A DNA stretch of 64,000 bases from CBDDLD01 sp965230605 (GTDB taxonomy: Bacteria; Bacteroidota; Bacteroidia; Flavobacteriales; Flavobacteriaceae): positions 2,790,001 to 2,854,000 of the forward strand of contig CBDDLD010000004.1 of NCBI GenBank assembly GCA_965230605.1, given 5' to 3'. The position numbers and the translations under genes are program-made. Within the stretch, counting starts at the first letter, position 1; the number at the start of each line of letters is the position of its first letter. Below the pieces are notes generated by a model that was not told where the DNA came from, ran no database searches, and saw only the letters and a program-made list of their open reading frames with translations. Below are positions 1-9,657 of the stretch, piece by piece.

Positions 1-78
1 TTGCAAATAAAGTTTGTTAAGGGTACCATACGTCTTAAAAGGAATAATCTGTAAAGGGTCTTTTTTGAAAAGGTTCAT
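1..78 (-). CDS. Probable App1-type phosphatase domain protein, N-terminus only
   Basis: Reading leftwards from an ATG at 78, 26 uninterrupted codons run off the window edge and end exactly in frame. The peptide opens MNLFKKDPLQIIPFKTYGT. From memory, flavobacterial proteins of the App1/DUF2183 phosphatase-domain family begin with a very similar PLQI-[IL]-x-F-x-x-YGT stretch followed by a GRALED motif, which would lie just outside the window. The catalytic part is not visible, so this is recognition from the N-terminus alone. It lies 44 bp downstream of the 154-aa gene on the same strand and may be co-transcribed with it. Confidence 0.55.
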   Translation of the reverse strand, partial: MNLFKKDPLQIIPFKTYGTLNKLYLQ

Positions 79-122
79 TTCTGAAGTATAAGAGTTTAAA
101 TATAGCTAAATATTTAATCCCA

Positions 123-587
123 TCATTCAGTTAGTACATTGATAATATCTTGCCTAATAGTATTGAGTTTAGTAAGCAATTGTGTATGATCTATTTCCAG
201 TGTTTCAATTTGATTTTTAATACTATCGATCTCGGTATTTGAAGCCGTTTTATGTTTTAGTATGTATAAGTCATATTCCAAATGACCTCTTTTATGATCC
301 AATAGATATATCTGCGATAGCAATTGATTGAATGCATGTACGGCTTCATCAATTACTTCTCTTTTGGACGGCCAATCATTAGATATAGTCCTTAATGTTT
401 CAATAAATCGAATATTTGAACTCCCATGTGCACAGCCTAACCGTTTATCTCTGAATTGTTTTTCACAAAGTGGCATTCTTTTAATAGCTGTATCAAATTC
501 TTCATGTGAACTCAATATTTTTTCATGAACCATTTTGCAATAAACGACATCAAAGGACTTTAGTTTTTCTATTTTATGCTCAAGCAT
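123..587 (-). CDS. Hypothetical protein, helical, 154 aa
   Basis: I do not recognise this protein. It has no signal peptide or membrane segment. It is charged and predicted helical: heptad-like spacing in the last 60 residues (roughly 95-150) suggests a C-terminal coiled coil. A short segment near residues 40-60 contains two cysteines and KRLGCAHGSSNIRF, the only distinctive motif. The ATG at 587 follows an AT-rich leader. The gene stands alone between the membrane pyrophosphatase terminator side and a probable phosphatase gene that begins 44 bp downstream on the same strand. Base composition matches the neighbours, so nothing points to recent transfer. No function is proposed. Confidence 0.7.
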   Translation of the reverse strand: MLEHKIEKLKSFDVVYCKMVHEKILSSHEEFDTAIKRMPLCEKQFRDKRLGCAHGSSNIRFIETLRTISNDWPSKREVIDEAVHAFNQLLSQIYLLDHKRGHLEYDLYILKHKTASNTEIDSIKNQIETLEIDHTQLLTKLNTIRQDIINVLTE

Positions 588-666
588 TATTTCAACACAT
601 AATTTATATTGAAAATTACATCAAATTCTAATTCGTATTATGCGTAATTACCCCTGATTTTAAGCA

Positions 667-698
667 TAAAAAAAGCCATACTTTTCAGCATGGCTTTT
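667..698 (-). terminator. Rho-independent terminator of hppA
   Basis: Read on the minus strand, a 12-bp stem (AAAAGCCATGCT paired with AGTATGGCTTTT, one G-U pair) closes a GAAA tetraloop and is followed by a run of T. It lies 19 bp past the hppA stop codon. Confidence 0.9.
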
Positions 699-716
699 CA
701 TTTATATTTGATAAAA

Positions 717-2981
717 TTACTTGATCGTTGTAATATCTAAAGTTGCTTCTTTTTCGTTTGATGCATCTTTATTTGCAGCAACTTTCACTTCTTTTTGTAA
801 ATCTTCAGAAGCAAGTCCTGTTTCCTCAGAACCATGCCCACCTAATATTGGAGCGATCACAAGACCAACTAAACACGTTAGCTTAATTAAGATATTCATT
901 GAAGGTCCTGACGTATCTTTAAATGGATCTCCAACAGTATCACCAGTAACAGCAGCTTTGTGAGCATCTGAACCTTTATAAGTCATTTCTCCATCAATTT
1001 CAACACCAGCTTCAAAAGATTTTTTAGCATTATCCCATGCTCCACCTGCATTGTTTTGGAAGATAGCCCACATTACACCACTCACACATACACCAGCCAT
1101 ATAACCTCCTAATGGTTCAGCACCAAATACAAGACCAATAATTATTGGAGTAATAATTGTAATTAAACCAGGGATTATCATTTCTCTTAAAGCTGCCTTT
1201 GTAGAGATATCTACACACTTAGCATATTCAGGTGTACCAGTACCTTCCATGATACCAGGAATCTCTTTAAACTGACGACGTACTTCTTTTACCATCTCCA
1301 TCGCTGCTTTTCCTACAGACTGCATTGCTAATGCTGAGAAAATTACAGGAATCATACCGCCAACAAATAACATTGCTAATACATCTGCTTTAAAGATGTT
1401 AATACCATCAATACCCGTAAACGTCACATATGCAGCAAATAATGCTAATGCTGTTAAAGCAGCAGAAGCAATCGCAAATCCTTTACCTACAGCAGCAGTT
1501 GTATTACCAACAGAATCTAGAATATCTGTACGTTCACGTACATGTGGTTCTAACTCACTCATTTCAGCAACACCACCTGCATTATCAGCAATTGGTCCGA
1601 AAGCATCGATAGCTAACTGCATTGCTGTAGTAGCCATCATAGCAGATGCTGCTAGTGCCACACCGTAAAACCCTGCTAAAGCGTAAGATCCAAAGATTGC
1701 AGCAGCAAATAAAATCACTGATAAGAATGTTGATTTCATACCCACTGCAAGTCCTGCAATAATATTAGTAGCTGCTCCAGTTGAACTATTTTGTACAATG
1801 TCTAAAACCGGTTTTTTACCTAAGCTAGTATAGTATGCTGTTACTATAGAGATTAACGCCCCTACAGCTAAACCAATACATGCTGCCCAGAATACATTTA
1901 ATGCCGGTACTTCTTTTATGCCTTCACCAAAGAACTTCATCTCTAAAGTCTCTGGCAACATCCAATTAATTAAGAAATAGCTTGCTGCTAATGTTAATAT
2001 AATAGACACCCAGTTACCCATATCTAATGCTTTTTGCACTTGAGCTTCTTTAGCTTCATTATTAGATATTCTTACTAAGAATGTTCCTATGATAGATGCT
2101 AGTACACCTACACCGGCTATTACTAGTGGTAATAGTATTGGGCCCATATTATTAAATGCATCTGTAAACTGAGTTGTTGCAGACATATCTTTTATAATAT
2201 AGTTACCTAATACCATAGCAGCAAGTACAGTAGCCACATAAGATCCGAAAAGATCAGCACCCATACCAGCAACATCTCCTACATTATCTCCTACATTATC
2301 TGCAATAGTAGCTGGGTTACGTGGATCATCTTCAGGGATCCCTGCTTCAACTTTACCAACTAAATCTGCTCCAACATCAGCAGCTTTGGTATAAATACCT
2401 CCTCCAACACGAGCAAATAAAGCGATTGACTCAGCGCCTAATGAGAATCCTGCTAAGGTTTCTAATACAATAGTCATATCAGTATAAAAGTCGCCATTCT
2501 CTGTCATAAACTGACCTAAGAAGATGAAAAACAATAAGCTTAATCCTAATACTGCTAAACCAGCAACACCAAGTCCCATTACCGTTCCACCACCAAAAGA
2601 CACTTTTAATGCTTGTGGTAAACTTGTTTTTGCAGCTTCCGCTGTTCTTGCATTGGCGTCAGTAGCGATACGCATACCTATATTTCCTGCTAATGCTGAA
2701 AAGAAAGCTCCAATTATGAATGCCGGAATAATCATAATACTTGTTGTATCTACATATTGTGATATTCCAAAAAGTGCTCCAGAGGCAATAAGTACGAATA
2801 TTAAAAGTAAGCGGTACTCTGCTCCAAGAAAAGCTAAAGCACCTTCTTTAATCGCTTTAGATATACCTTGCATTTTTTCGTTACCTCCAGCTTGTTTCTT
2901 TACCCAAGCCATTTTAACGAACATAAAAAGTAAACCTATAATTGCCAATGCCATTGGCACAAAAATCATATTAGATTCCAT
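717..2981 (-). CDS. hppA: Membrane-bound ion-pumping pyrophosphatase (K+-dependent type)
   Basis: This is a 754-aa polytopic inner-membrane enzyme that couples pyrophosphate hydrolysis to Na+ and/or H+ export. The family signature DVGADLVGKVE lies near residue 200, followed by the DNVGDNVGD acidic motif and the C-terminal TGDTVGDPFKDTSGP motif. The segment GNTTAAVGKG carries alanine where potassium-independent enzymes have lysine (GNTTKA), so by family rules this is the K+-dependent class, which includes the Na+ pumps. A soluble C-terminal tail of about 40 residues rich in Glu/Lys follows the last membrane segment. The soluble pyrophosphatase gene lies immediately upstream on the same strand, but a terminator and a separate promoter lie between them. 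Na+ versus H+ specificity cannot be settled by eye. Confidence 0.97.
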   Translation of the reverse strand: MESNMIFVPMALAIIGLLFMFVKMAWVKKQAGGNEKMQGISKAIKEGALAFLGAEYRLLLIFVLIASGALFGISQYVDTTSIMIIPAFIIGAFFSALAGNIGMRIATDANARTAEAAKTSLPQALKVSFGGGTVMGLGVAGLAVLGLSLLFFIFLGQFMTENGDFYTDMTIVLETLAGFSLGAESIALFARVGGGIYTKAADVGADLVGKVEAGIPEDDPRNPATIADNVGDNVGDVAGMGADLFGSYVATVLAAMVLGNYIIKDMSATTQFTDAFNNMGPILLPLVIAGVGVLASIIGTFLVRISNNEAKEAQVQKALDMGNWVSIILTLAASYFLINWMLPETLEMKFFGEGIKEVPALNVFWAACIGLAVGALISIVTAYYTSLGKKPVLDIVQNSSTGAATNIIAGLAVGMKSTFLSVILFAAAIFGSYALAGFYGVALAASAMMATTAMQLAIDAFGPIADNAGGVAEMSELEPHVRERTDILDSVGNTTAAVGKGFAIASAALTALALFAAYVTFTGIDGINIFKADVLAMLFVGGMIPVIFSALAMQSVGKAAMEMVKEVRRQFKEIPGIMEGTGTPEYAKCVDISTKAALREMIIPGLITIITPIIIGLVFGAEPLGGYMAGVCVSGVMWAIFQNNAGGAWDNAKKSFEAGVEIDGEMTYKGSDAHKAAVTGDTVGDPFKDTSGPSMNILIKLTCLVGLVIAPILGGHGSEETGLASEDLQKEVKVAANKDASNEKEATLDITTIK

Positions 2982-3009
2982 AAATTTTTCTATTAGTTAT
3001 TTAGCTCGG

Positions 3010-3017
3010 CAAAAGTA
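3010..3017 (-). promoter_or_regulatory. hppA promoter -7 element
   Basis: Minus-strand TACTTTTG matches the Bacteroidota -7 consensus TAnnTTTG exactly and lies 29 bp before the hppA ATG. No clear -33 TTTG is seen. Confidence 0.6.
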
Positions 3018-3034
3018 GTAAAATCAATGAGAAT

Positions 3035-3067
3035 AAAAAACCCTTTTACCAGTAATGTAAAAGGGTT
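3035..3067 (-). terminator. Rho-independent terminator of ppa
   Basis: An 11-bp perfect stem (AACCCTTTTAC paired with GTAAAAGGGTT) has a 7-nt loop and a T run on the minus strand. It lies 24 bp after the ppa stop and immediately before the hppA promoter, so it insulates the two genes. Confidence 0.9.
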
Positions 3068-3090
3068 ACTCTAATTCGTTTATGTTATTA

Positions 3091-3618
3091 TTAGATCGTA
3101 AAATCTCCGTTATTTTTATGATCACTTTCACTGTATCTCTCAATACATTTCCTCACGATGTCATGTGCTTCTTCTGCATTTCCCCATCCTCCTACATCGA
3201 CTTTCTTTTTCTCTAAGTCTTTATACACCTGAAAAAAATGAGTTATTTCTTCTAAACGGTGTGGGTTAAGATCTGAGATATCGTCCTTTAAACTCCATAT
3301 AGGATCAGAAATAGGCACGCATACTATTTTTTCATCCGGTCCTTTTTCATCAGCCATATGAAACACTCCAATTGGTTTTACCTCCATAACACACATTGGA
3401 AAGGTTGGCTCATGTCCTAAAACTAAAACATCTAACGGATCACCATCTAATGCTAATGTTTCAGGAATAAACCCATAATCCCCCGGGTACATCATAGATG
3501 AGAATAGCATTCTATCGAATCGAATCTTCTTCAATTCGAAATCATATTCATACTTATTTCGACTTCCTTTCGGAATTTCAATTAGCACATCAAATGTTAG
3601 TGATTTATTCGCACTCAT
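3091..3618 (-). CDS. ppa: Soluble inorganic pyrophosphatase (family I)
   Basis: This 175-aa cytoplasmic enzyme hydrolyses pyrophosphate to two phosphates, pulling biosynthetic reactions forward. The family I signature DGDPLDVLVLG (metal-binding aspartates) lies near residues 60-70, preceded by YPGDYGFIPETL; length is normal for bacterial family I enzymes. The ATG at 3618 follows a good -7 element (3638-3645). It lies directly upstream of the membrane pyrophosphatase on the same strand, but a strong terminator separates them, so the cell can tune soluble and energy-conserving pyrophosphate hydrolysis independently. Assignment is very secure. Confidence 0.97.
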   Translation of the reverse strand: MSANKSLTFDVLIEIPKGSRNKYEYDFELKKIRFDRMLFSSMMYPGDYGFIPETLALDGDPLDVLVLGHEPTFPMCVMEVKPIGVFHMADEKGPDEKIVCVPISDPIWSLKDDISDLNPHRLEEITHFFQVYKDLEKKKVDVGGWGNAEEAHDIVRKCIERYSESDHKNNGDFTI

Positions 3619-3637
3619 TAGTTTCCTTTTAAGGGTG

Positions 3638-3645
3638 CAAAGATA
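3638..3645 (-). promoter_or_regulatory. ppa promoter -7 element
   Basis: Minus-strand TATCTTTG fits TAnnTTTG exactly, 20 bp before the ppa ATG. Confidence 0.65.
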
Positions 3646-3783
3646 ATTAAGTTCGTTGGTAGTTGTGTTCGGTTTAGCGTATTAGTTATGTCAGTAGGAT
3701 GTTAAAATTCTAACAACGGCTTTAGTTTATGAAAATCAATGCCATGAATTTATTATCTTGACTCCTCATTATTCCTATTAAAA

Positions 3784-6015
3784 ATGAAAGTCATGCGTAA
3801 TTTATTTTCCTTATTACTAACAATCGTATTCTCTATTAGCCTTATGGCTCAAAATCAACCTTGGCAAGGTAAGTTTGAACCAATAGACAATATGATAACG
3901 CCTCCTAATGTCTACAGAACTGCTAGTGGTGCACCTAGTAAAGCCTATTGGCAGCAACGTGCAAATTACAAGATAAAAGCAGAGTTGGATGAAGCCAATA
4001 ACATAATGTCTGGAGAAGAGACCATTACATATTATAACAACTCTCCCGATGATTTACACTATTTATGGATTCAGTTGGAACAGAATGTCAATAAGAAGGA
4101 AAATGAAGATTTTGGATATGCTTTTGGTGGGGTTAGAGATTCTATGAACACAAGGCATATGCAGTTCTTAACACGAGCTATCGACTTTCCTGCAGGTTAT
4201 ACTATAAAGTACATTAGAGACGATGCAGGGAAACCAATTAAGTCATTAGTTAATAATACCATGATGAAGGTATTATTGGACGAGCCGTTAGAATCGGGTG
4301 AATCTATGAGTTTTTCCATCGGGTGGTCTTATCACATTACAGACAGAAGTATGTATTTACTTTCTAGAGAAGGTTACGAATATTTCCCTGAAGATGATAA
4401 CACAGTGTATCTTATTGCACATTGGTTCCCGAGAATGGCTGTATATAGTGACTCGGATGGATGGCAGAATAAGCAATTTCAAAAACTAGGTGAGTTTGCA
4501 TTAGAATTTGGAGATTATGAAGTAGAAATCACAGTACCAGAAGATCACGTTGTGGCGTCTACCGGTGAATTATTAAACCCGGAAAGTGTATTATCTAAAA
4601 CACAACGTAATCGTTTAGCACAAGCGCGTAAGTCGTATGACAAACCAGTGATGATTATAACGCCAGAAGAAGCAACAGCAAACGAAAAGAAAAAAGCCAA
4701 GAAAACTAAAACATGGCGATTTAATGCTAAAAACGTAAGAGATTTTGCATTTGCAACCTCTAGAAAATTCATTTGGGATGCTCAGGCTGTTCAGCTTCCA
4801 ACAAGTACTGTAATGGCGATGTCTTTTTACCCAAAAGAAGGTTTACCGGTATGGAGTGAAGAATCTACTAAAGCTGTTATGCATGCTTTACAAGTCTATT
4901 CTGAAGACGTTTTTGAATACCCATACCCTGTATGTATTTCTGTAAATACCTCTAATATAGGTATGGAGTTCCCGATGATAAGCTTTAACGGAGGGAGACC
5001 CCCAGCGAATGGTGAAATGAGTAAAAATGCAAAAGGGGGTATGATTAGTACTATTGTGCATGAAGTAGGTCACAACTGGTTCCCAATGATTGTAAGTTCT
5101 GATGAACGTCAATGGATGTGGATGGATGAAGGACTCAATACGTTTATTCATCAGAGAACTATGAAAAAACGCTATCCGCAGTATAACCATACAACACCAA
5201 AGAGTATTGTTCCTTTTATGAGTGGCGATCAGAGTATTATGCGCCCTATAATGACCTCATCTGACAATGACTTACTAAGTCAATTTGGCGCTAATTATTA
5301 CCAGAAACCAACAGTAGGATTACAAATTTTGAGGCACTCTGTTATCGGGGAAGAGCTATTTGATCAGGCATTTAAAGAATATGCCAATCGTTGGAAATAT
5401 AAGCACCCAAACCCTGCGGACTTGTTCAGAACCTTAGAAGATGCTACTGCTGTTGATTTAGATTGGTTCTACCGTGGATGGTTCTTTACTACAGAAAATG
5501 TGGACATGGAACTGGTCGATGTAAAATGGTTTACAGTTGCCGAGGAAGTGAATATTGAAGACAAGAGTAAGCAGGTAAAAATGAATATCGCGGCTGAAAA
5601 TAATGATGGTAAAGCCAAAGACTTTTCGAGTGGTCCGGAAGTTATTACCATGACCTCAACACCAGATCAGGCTTATGGTCAATTCTTATCACGTATGAAT
5701 GAGCCAGAAATCAGAAAGCAACTTGCAGGCAAGAATATTTATGAAATTACTGTAAACAATGTTGGTGGTTTAATCATGCCTGTTACTATTGAGTGGGTAT
5801 ACACTGATGGGACTAAAGAAATAGATAGACTCCCTGCAGAAGTATGGCGCTTAAATGAATATCAAATTACTAAAACATTTATCAAGTCGAAGCAAGTTGA
5901 AAAAGTAAATCTTGATCCAAATTTTGAATTTGCAGATACCAATACTAAGAACAACTCTTTCCCTAAAGTAGAAGAGGCTTCAGATTTTGATAAGTTTAAG
6001 AATAAAAAGAATTAG
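3784..6015 (+). CDS. M1-family zinc aminopeptidase, secreted
   Basis: This 743-aa peptidase has a signal peptide (about residues 1-22, ending SLMAQ). The zinc site is H426-E-V-G-H430 with the third ligand E449, giving the HExxH-x18-E spacing of the gluzincin M1 family, and the family substrate motif appears as GMEFP upstream. The N-terminal half is the beta-rich M1 domain. There is no T9SS sorting domain and no lipobox, so it is probably periplasmic. A second in-frame ATG (codon 4) could also serve as start. The 3' end is convergent with the DUF5686 gene: the two stop codons overlap in TTAG at 6012-6015, and no hairpin terminator is visible between them. Substrate peptides are unknown. Confidence 0.93.
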   Translation: MKVMRNLFSLLLTIVFSISLMAQNQPWQGKFEPIDNMITPPNVYRTASGAPSKAYWQQRANYKIKAELDEANNIMSGEETITYYNNSPDDLHYLWIQLEQNVNKKENEDFGYAFGGVRDSMNTRHMQFLTRAIDFPAGYTIKYIRDDAGKPIKSLVNNTMMKVLLDEPLESGESMSFSIGWSYHITDRSMYLLSREGYEYFPEDDNTVYLIAHWFPRMAVYSDSDGWQNKQFQKLGEFALEFGDYEVEITVPEDHVVASTGELLNPESVLSKTQRNRLAQARKSYDKPVMIITPEEATANEKKKAKKTKTWRFNAKNVRDFAFATSRKFIWDAQAVQLPTSTVMAMSFYPKEGLPVWSEESTKAVMHALQVYSEDVFEYPYPVCISVNTSNIGMEFPMISFNGGRPPANGEMSKNAKGGMISTIVHEVGHNWFPMIVSSDERQWMWMDEGLNTFIHQRTMKKRYPQYNHTTPKSIVPFMSGDQSIMRPIMTSSDNDLLSQFGANYYQKPTVGLQILRHSVIGEELFDQAFKEYANRWKYKHPNPADLFRTLEDATAVDLDWFYRGWFFTTENVDMELVDVKWFTVAEEVNIEDKSKQVKMNIAAENNDGKAKDFSSGPEVITMTSTPDQAYGQFLSRMNEPEIRKQLAGKNIYEITVNNVGGLIMPVTIEWVYTDGTKEIDRLPAEVWRLNEYQITKTFIKSKQVEKVNLDPNFEFADTNTKNNSFPKVEEASDFDKFKNKKN

Positions 6016-8522
6016 AAATAAAATCCAAAACTTCCGGTGACCCCGAATTTTCGGGCACCGGGATTATCTAAGTAGTTTCCTCTGAAGTTAAAATCTAGGC
6101 GGAACACTTTAAAAATATTCCCAATACCAAAACTATACTCGTAATAGATACGATCGTCTGGTGCTATCAAAGGAATCTCTGCGGGGTTACCTGTAGTACT
6201 TAGTGCAATGTTCTCATCAGAAAGCTCACCCCAAACTCCTCTCAAGCCTACAATCGCTCTTAAATTATATTTCTTTAAAAATGGAATTCTTGAGAAAATA
6301 CGACCATTGAAGTTATGTTCTAAGTGTAACGACGTATAGGTGTCTGTTACAAATTCATAAAAATCGAGTTGCGGGAAAGTATTATATATTGAGAAAAACG
6401 TTTGGTTTCCAGGTACTACACTTAATAGAGATAGAGGCACTTCACCAAAGGTCTTACCAGATTCTAATGATGTTACTAAACGGCCAAAACCTCCAACTTG
6501 CCATGGTTGAATGTATGAGAATTGGACTTTTGTATAATCAAAATCACTATTAAAAAAGTCTTGATCTCCACGACTTAACTGAAAAAATAAGCGGGCAAAG
6601 TTGTCATTCTTTTCCTTGCGTTCTACACCGAATCCTGTCATTTGTCGTTTTGGAAAATACGCTAAAGAAAACCTGGTTTCAAACTGATTCACTTCAGAGG
6701 ATACCCCTGTAGGTGAGCTAGGATCATTATAATCTAAACTAAATGTTGGAGAAGCGGAACGTAATTCTCGATAGCTTCCATCTAACCTAAACACTAAATT
6801 TCTAAAAGGTTCTATAGAAAATCCGAAATTCGTCAAGTTAATATTGGTCAATTTATCATTTGCCCCAGTACCAATAACGGCTGATGATGCCAAACTTCGT
6901 CCTAATACATCCGTAGAACTGGTTAAACTGGCTCCAATTTGTTCAACATCACGTCTATTCCCACCAAAAATAGTAAGTCGGCTTTTCTTATCTAACAGCC
7001 ATTTCCCTGAGATTCCATATTTAAATTTATCATCTCTAAAACCATAAGCTACAAACCCTTCCAAACGCCATAGATCATTTGGTCCAAAATAAGTACGTCC
7101 TCCTGTTCTAAGCCTTAGCCCTTCAACTTCATTAAAGCCAAATGTGGAAAATATAGGCCCATAATCGAAATTAATACTAGGAAACTCTATATAACCTGAA
7201 GCAAGAATACTTCCTAAATTATATAATCGTTTGAATTTTTTGACGGTCTTAAGGGTATCTAACATCTTATAAACCCCTTTTTCATCTTTGTTTAGATCCT
7301 CTAAACGATTGGCTTCCCAGAAATCATCATCTCTATTATAAACGTCCTTATCATAATCATAGACTACTTTATCATAGAACTTTTCTTCTTTGGGTTGATC
7401 AAACACATAGTTATCATATAAGGTTGTTCGTTTTCCGTATACTCCTCTAGATTTTTCCTTCTTATTTAAGGCAAAATCAGAAAGCATATAATCGCGCTTT
7501 ATAAGGAATAAGGAATCATTCAATACTTCGAATTCTTGCTCTATATAAATTTCCTTAACCCAGTTTATGTTAGCACTTTTTGAAGCCTGGAGGTTAATTT
7601 CTTTAACAGCATAGGTGGTGTCGTTTACCCAAAAATCGCCTTTAAAAGTAAGCTCGTTTTTACGCCTGGGATAGTAAATAATATTGTAGCACCATTTATT
7701 ATCTATAAAAGCACTGTCGGCAAGTACATAGTTATAAGTATTGATTCCTGTTCTAGAAAGGGGACTCACAAAGCTTTTATCAAAGAACTTCAGATAATTA
7801 TCATATATATTGTAATCTGAGTAGAGATCATCAACAAAATCAATGATTACCTGATTATTACTAAAGCCAGAGTTCTTATTCCCTAAAAGGTCTTCTTTTT
7901 CTTTATTGATGGTATTATCACCATAAACTTTAGACACAGCTTCATTTATGAAGATAGGCAAGTATGTTTTTCCTGTGACCTTGGAAGTATCCACTTCTTC
8001 AAAAACAAATTCCATTCCTCTAAAAAGTCGACTTTTAATTAGTGCACTGTCAATAGTATTGAGATCGAACTCTACTTTTTCATACTTATCGTATTCATAT
8101 TGTTTAAACTGCTTAAGACCATTTAAACGTTTACGTTCCCATATCTTCTTTAAGATGCCAATAGCGGGGTTTTCTGATTCTTTTTTAGATTGTTTCCCGG
8201 TAACTATAACTACTTCATCTAAGGATGAGGCCTCCTCTTTTAATATAAACTTCAGATCGTAATTAACGCGCTTGGGAATTTGATATTCTAGTATTTCATA
8301 ACCTAAAAATGAAACAACAAGCGTGTCCCATACTTCATCAGATTCTAGATAAAATCGACCATTTTCATTAGTAATGGTTCCTGTTGTAGATCCTTTAAAT
8401 AAGACATTGGCGTATGCTACAGGTTCGTTATTTTCATCATATACATGACCGCTCACTTTAGTTTGAGCGCAAACACTGAGACAGCTCAGAATTACGAATG
8501 TAAAAAACAGCTTAAATTTCAT
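6012..8522 (-). CDS. DUF5686 / carboxypeptidase-regulatory-like outer-membrane protein
   Basis: This 836-aa protein has a signal peptide (about residues 1-19, ending CAQ). An N-terminal CarboxypepD-regulatory-like Ig fold (about 22-110: VSGHVYDENNEPVAYANVLFKG) is like those preceding TonB-dependent receptors. It is followed by the DUF5686 region and a C-terminal half rich in alternating aromatic strands that ends GSFGFYF, the terminal aromatic typical of an outer-membrane beta-barrel. The family is common in Bacteroidota and has no firm function. Neither a TonB plug nor a TonB box is evident, so it is not a classical TonB-dependent receptor. Its 3' end overlaps the M1 peptidase gene convergently. 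Confidence 0.88.
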   Translation of the reverse strand: MKFKLFFTFVILSCLSVCAQTKVSGHVYDENNEPVAYANVLFKGSTTGTITNENGRFYLESDEVWDTLVVSFLGYEILEYQIPKRVNYDLKFILKEEASSLDEVVIVTGKQSKKESENPAIGILKKIWERKRLNGLKQFKQYEYDKYEKVEFDLNTIDSALIKSRLFRGMEFVFEEVDTSKVTGKTYLPIFINEAVSKVYGDNTINKEKEDLLGNKNSGFSNNQVIIDFVDDLYSDYNIYDNYLKFFDKSFVSPLSRTGINTYNYVLADSAFIDNKWCYNIIYYPRRKNELTFKGDFWVNDTTYAVKEINLQASKSANINWVKEIYIEQEFEVLNDSLFLIKRDYMLSDFALNKKEKSRGVYGKRTTLYDNYVFDQPKEEKFYDKVVYDYDKDVYNRDDDFWEANRLEDLNKDEKGVYKMLDTLKTVKKFKRLYNLGSILASGYIEFPSINFDYGPIFSTFGFNEVEGLRLRTGGRTYFGPNDLWRLEGFVAYGFRDDKFKYGISGKWLLDKKSRLTIFGGNRRDVEQIGASLTSSTDVLGRSLASSAVIGTGANDKLTNINLTNFGFSIEPFRNLVFRLDGSYRELRSASPTFSLDYNDPSSPTGVSSEVNQFETRFSLAYFPKRQMTGFGVERKEKNDNFARLFFQLSRGDQDFFNSDFDYTKVQFSYIQPWQVGGFGRLVTSLESGKTFGEVPLSLLSVVPGNQTFFSIYNTFPQLDFYEFVTDTYTSLHLEHNFNGRIFSRIPFLKKYNLRAIVGLRGVWGELSDENIALSTTGNPAEIPLIAPDDRIYYEYSFGIGNIFKVFRLDFNFRGNYLDNPGARKFGVTGSFGFYF

Positions 8523-8609
8523 ATTAGGAAAAGCTTCATCAATAACCGTGCAATTTTTTCATTTGATTAAAGAAATGAAGTCTATACAACGCAGAAATCT
8601 GCAATTTAT

Positions 8610-9590
8610 TTATTTGTACATTACTTTTTTTACGGCCTTGATCACATCCTTGCTGTTAGGCAACCACTCCTCTAATAATACTGGTGAGTAAGGTGCTGGT
8701 GTATCTGCAGTATTTATCTTCACAATCGGTGCATCTAAATAATCGAATATTTGCGATTGTACTTGATATGTAATTTCAGTAGCAACATTACCAAAAGGCC
8801 AAGCCTCTTCTAAAATCACTAAACGATTCGTCTTTTTTACCGAGTTTAGTATAGCATCATGATCCATTGGTCGTACCGTTCTAAGGTCTATAATTTCACA
8901 TGAAATACCTTCTTTCTCCAATTCATCAGCAGCTTTATAGGCTTCTTTTATGATCTTACCAAAAGATACGATGGTCACATCATTACCTTCGCGTTTAATA
9001 TCTGCTACACCAATAGGAATAGTATATTCACCTTCTGGCACTTCGCCTTTATCACCATACATTTGCTCACTTTCCATAAAAATTACCGGATCGTCATCTC
9101 TTATAGCAGACTTTAATAATCCTTTGGCATCATATGGATTTGAAGGCACAATAACCTTAAGACCAGGTGTATTAGCGAACCAGTTTTCAAAAGCTTGAGA
9201 GTGTGTTGCTGCTAATTGCCCTGCAGAAGCAGTAGGGCCTCTAAAGACAATGGGGCACTTGAATTGACCTCCAGACATCTGTCGAATTTTTGCAGCATTG
9301 TTAATAATCTGATCAATACCAACCAAAGAGAAGTTAAAGGTCATGTATTCAACAATTGGTCTATTACCCGTCATTGTTGATCCTATTGCTACACCTGCAA
9401 AACCAAGCTCTGCAATTGGTGTGTCTATCACACGCTTAGGACCAAACTCATCTAACATCCCTTTTGAAGCCTTGTATGCACCATTATATTCTGCAACTTC
9501 TTCCCCCATTAGGTAAATGCTTTCATCTCTACGCATTTCTTCACTCATGGCCTCAGCTATAGCCTCTCTAAACTGTATTGTTTTCATCAA
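8610..9590 (-). CDS. pdhB: Pyruvate dehydrogenase E1 component, beta subunit
   Basis: The 326-aa protein is the beta subunit of the heterotetrameric thiamine-diphosphate-dependent E1, which decarboxylates pyruvate and passes the acetyl group to E2 lipoyl domains. The sequence runs MKTIQFREAIAEAMSEEM through GEEVAEYNGAYK to the C-terminal transketolase-C domain with EEAWPFGNVATEI. Length and motifs match alphaproteobacterial-type and flavobacterial PdhB. The start is at MMKTIQF; the second Met (9587) is equally possible. E1 alpha and E2 genes are not adjacent here, so the complex is encoded at split loci. Branched-chain 2-oxoacid E1 beta is the main alternative. Confidence 0.9.
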   Translation of the reverse strand: MMKTIQFREAIAEAMSEEMRRDESIYLMGEEVAEYNGAYKASKGMLDEFGPKRVIDTPIAELGFAGVAIGSTMTGNRPIVEYMTFNFSLVGIDQIINNAAKIRQMSGGQFKCPIVFRGPTASAGQLAATHSQAFENWFANTPGLKVIVPSNPYDAKGLLKSAIRDDDPVIFMESEQMYGDKGEVPEGEYTIPIGVADIKREGNDVTIVSFGKIIKEAYKAADELEKEGISCEIIDLRTVRPMDHDAILNSVKKTNRLVILEEAWPFGNVATEITYQVQSQIFDYLDAPIVKINTADTPAPYSPVLLEEWLPNSKDVIKAVKKVMYK

Positions 9591-9610
9591 GATTAATTTT
9601 CAATGAGAAG

Positions 9611-9618
9611 CAAAAATA
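9611..9618 (-). promoter_or_regulatory. pdhB promoter -7 element
   Basis: Minus-strand TATTTTTG matches TAnnTTTG exactly, 21 bp before the pdhB ATG. Confidence 0.6.
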
Positions 9619-9657
9619 GGAATAAATGAAAAACTACATACGTTAGATTAATTTAAA

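Noticed and set aside
2524..3018. Plus-strand open frame of 164 codons over hppA
   Set aside because: Antisense shadow of a strongly conserved membrane-protein gene and its promoter.
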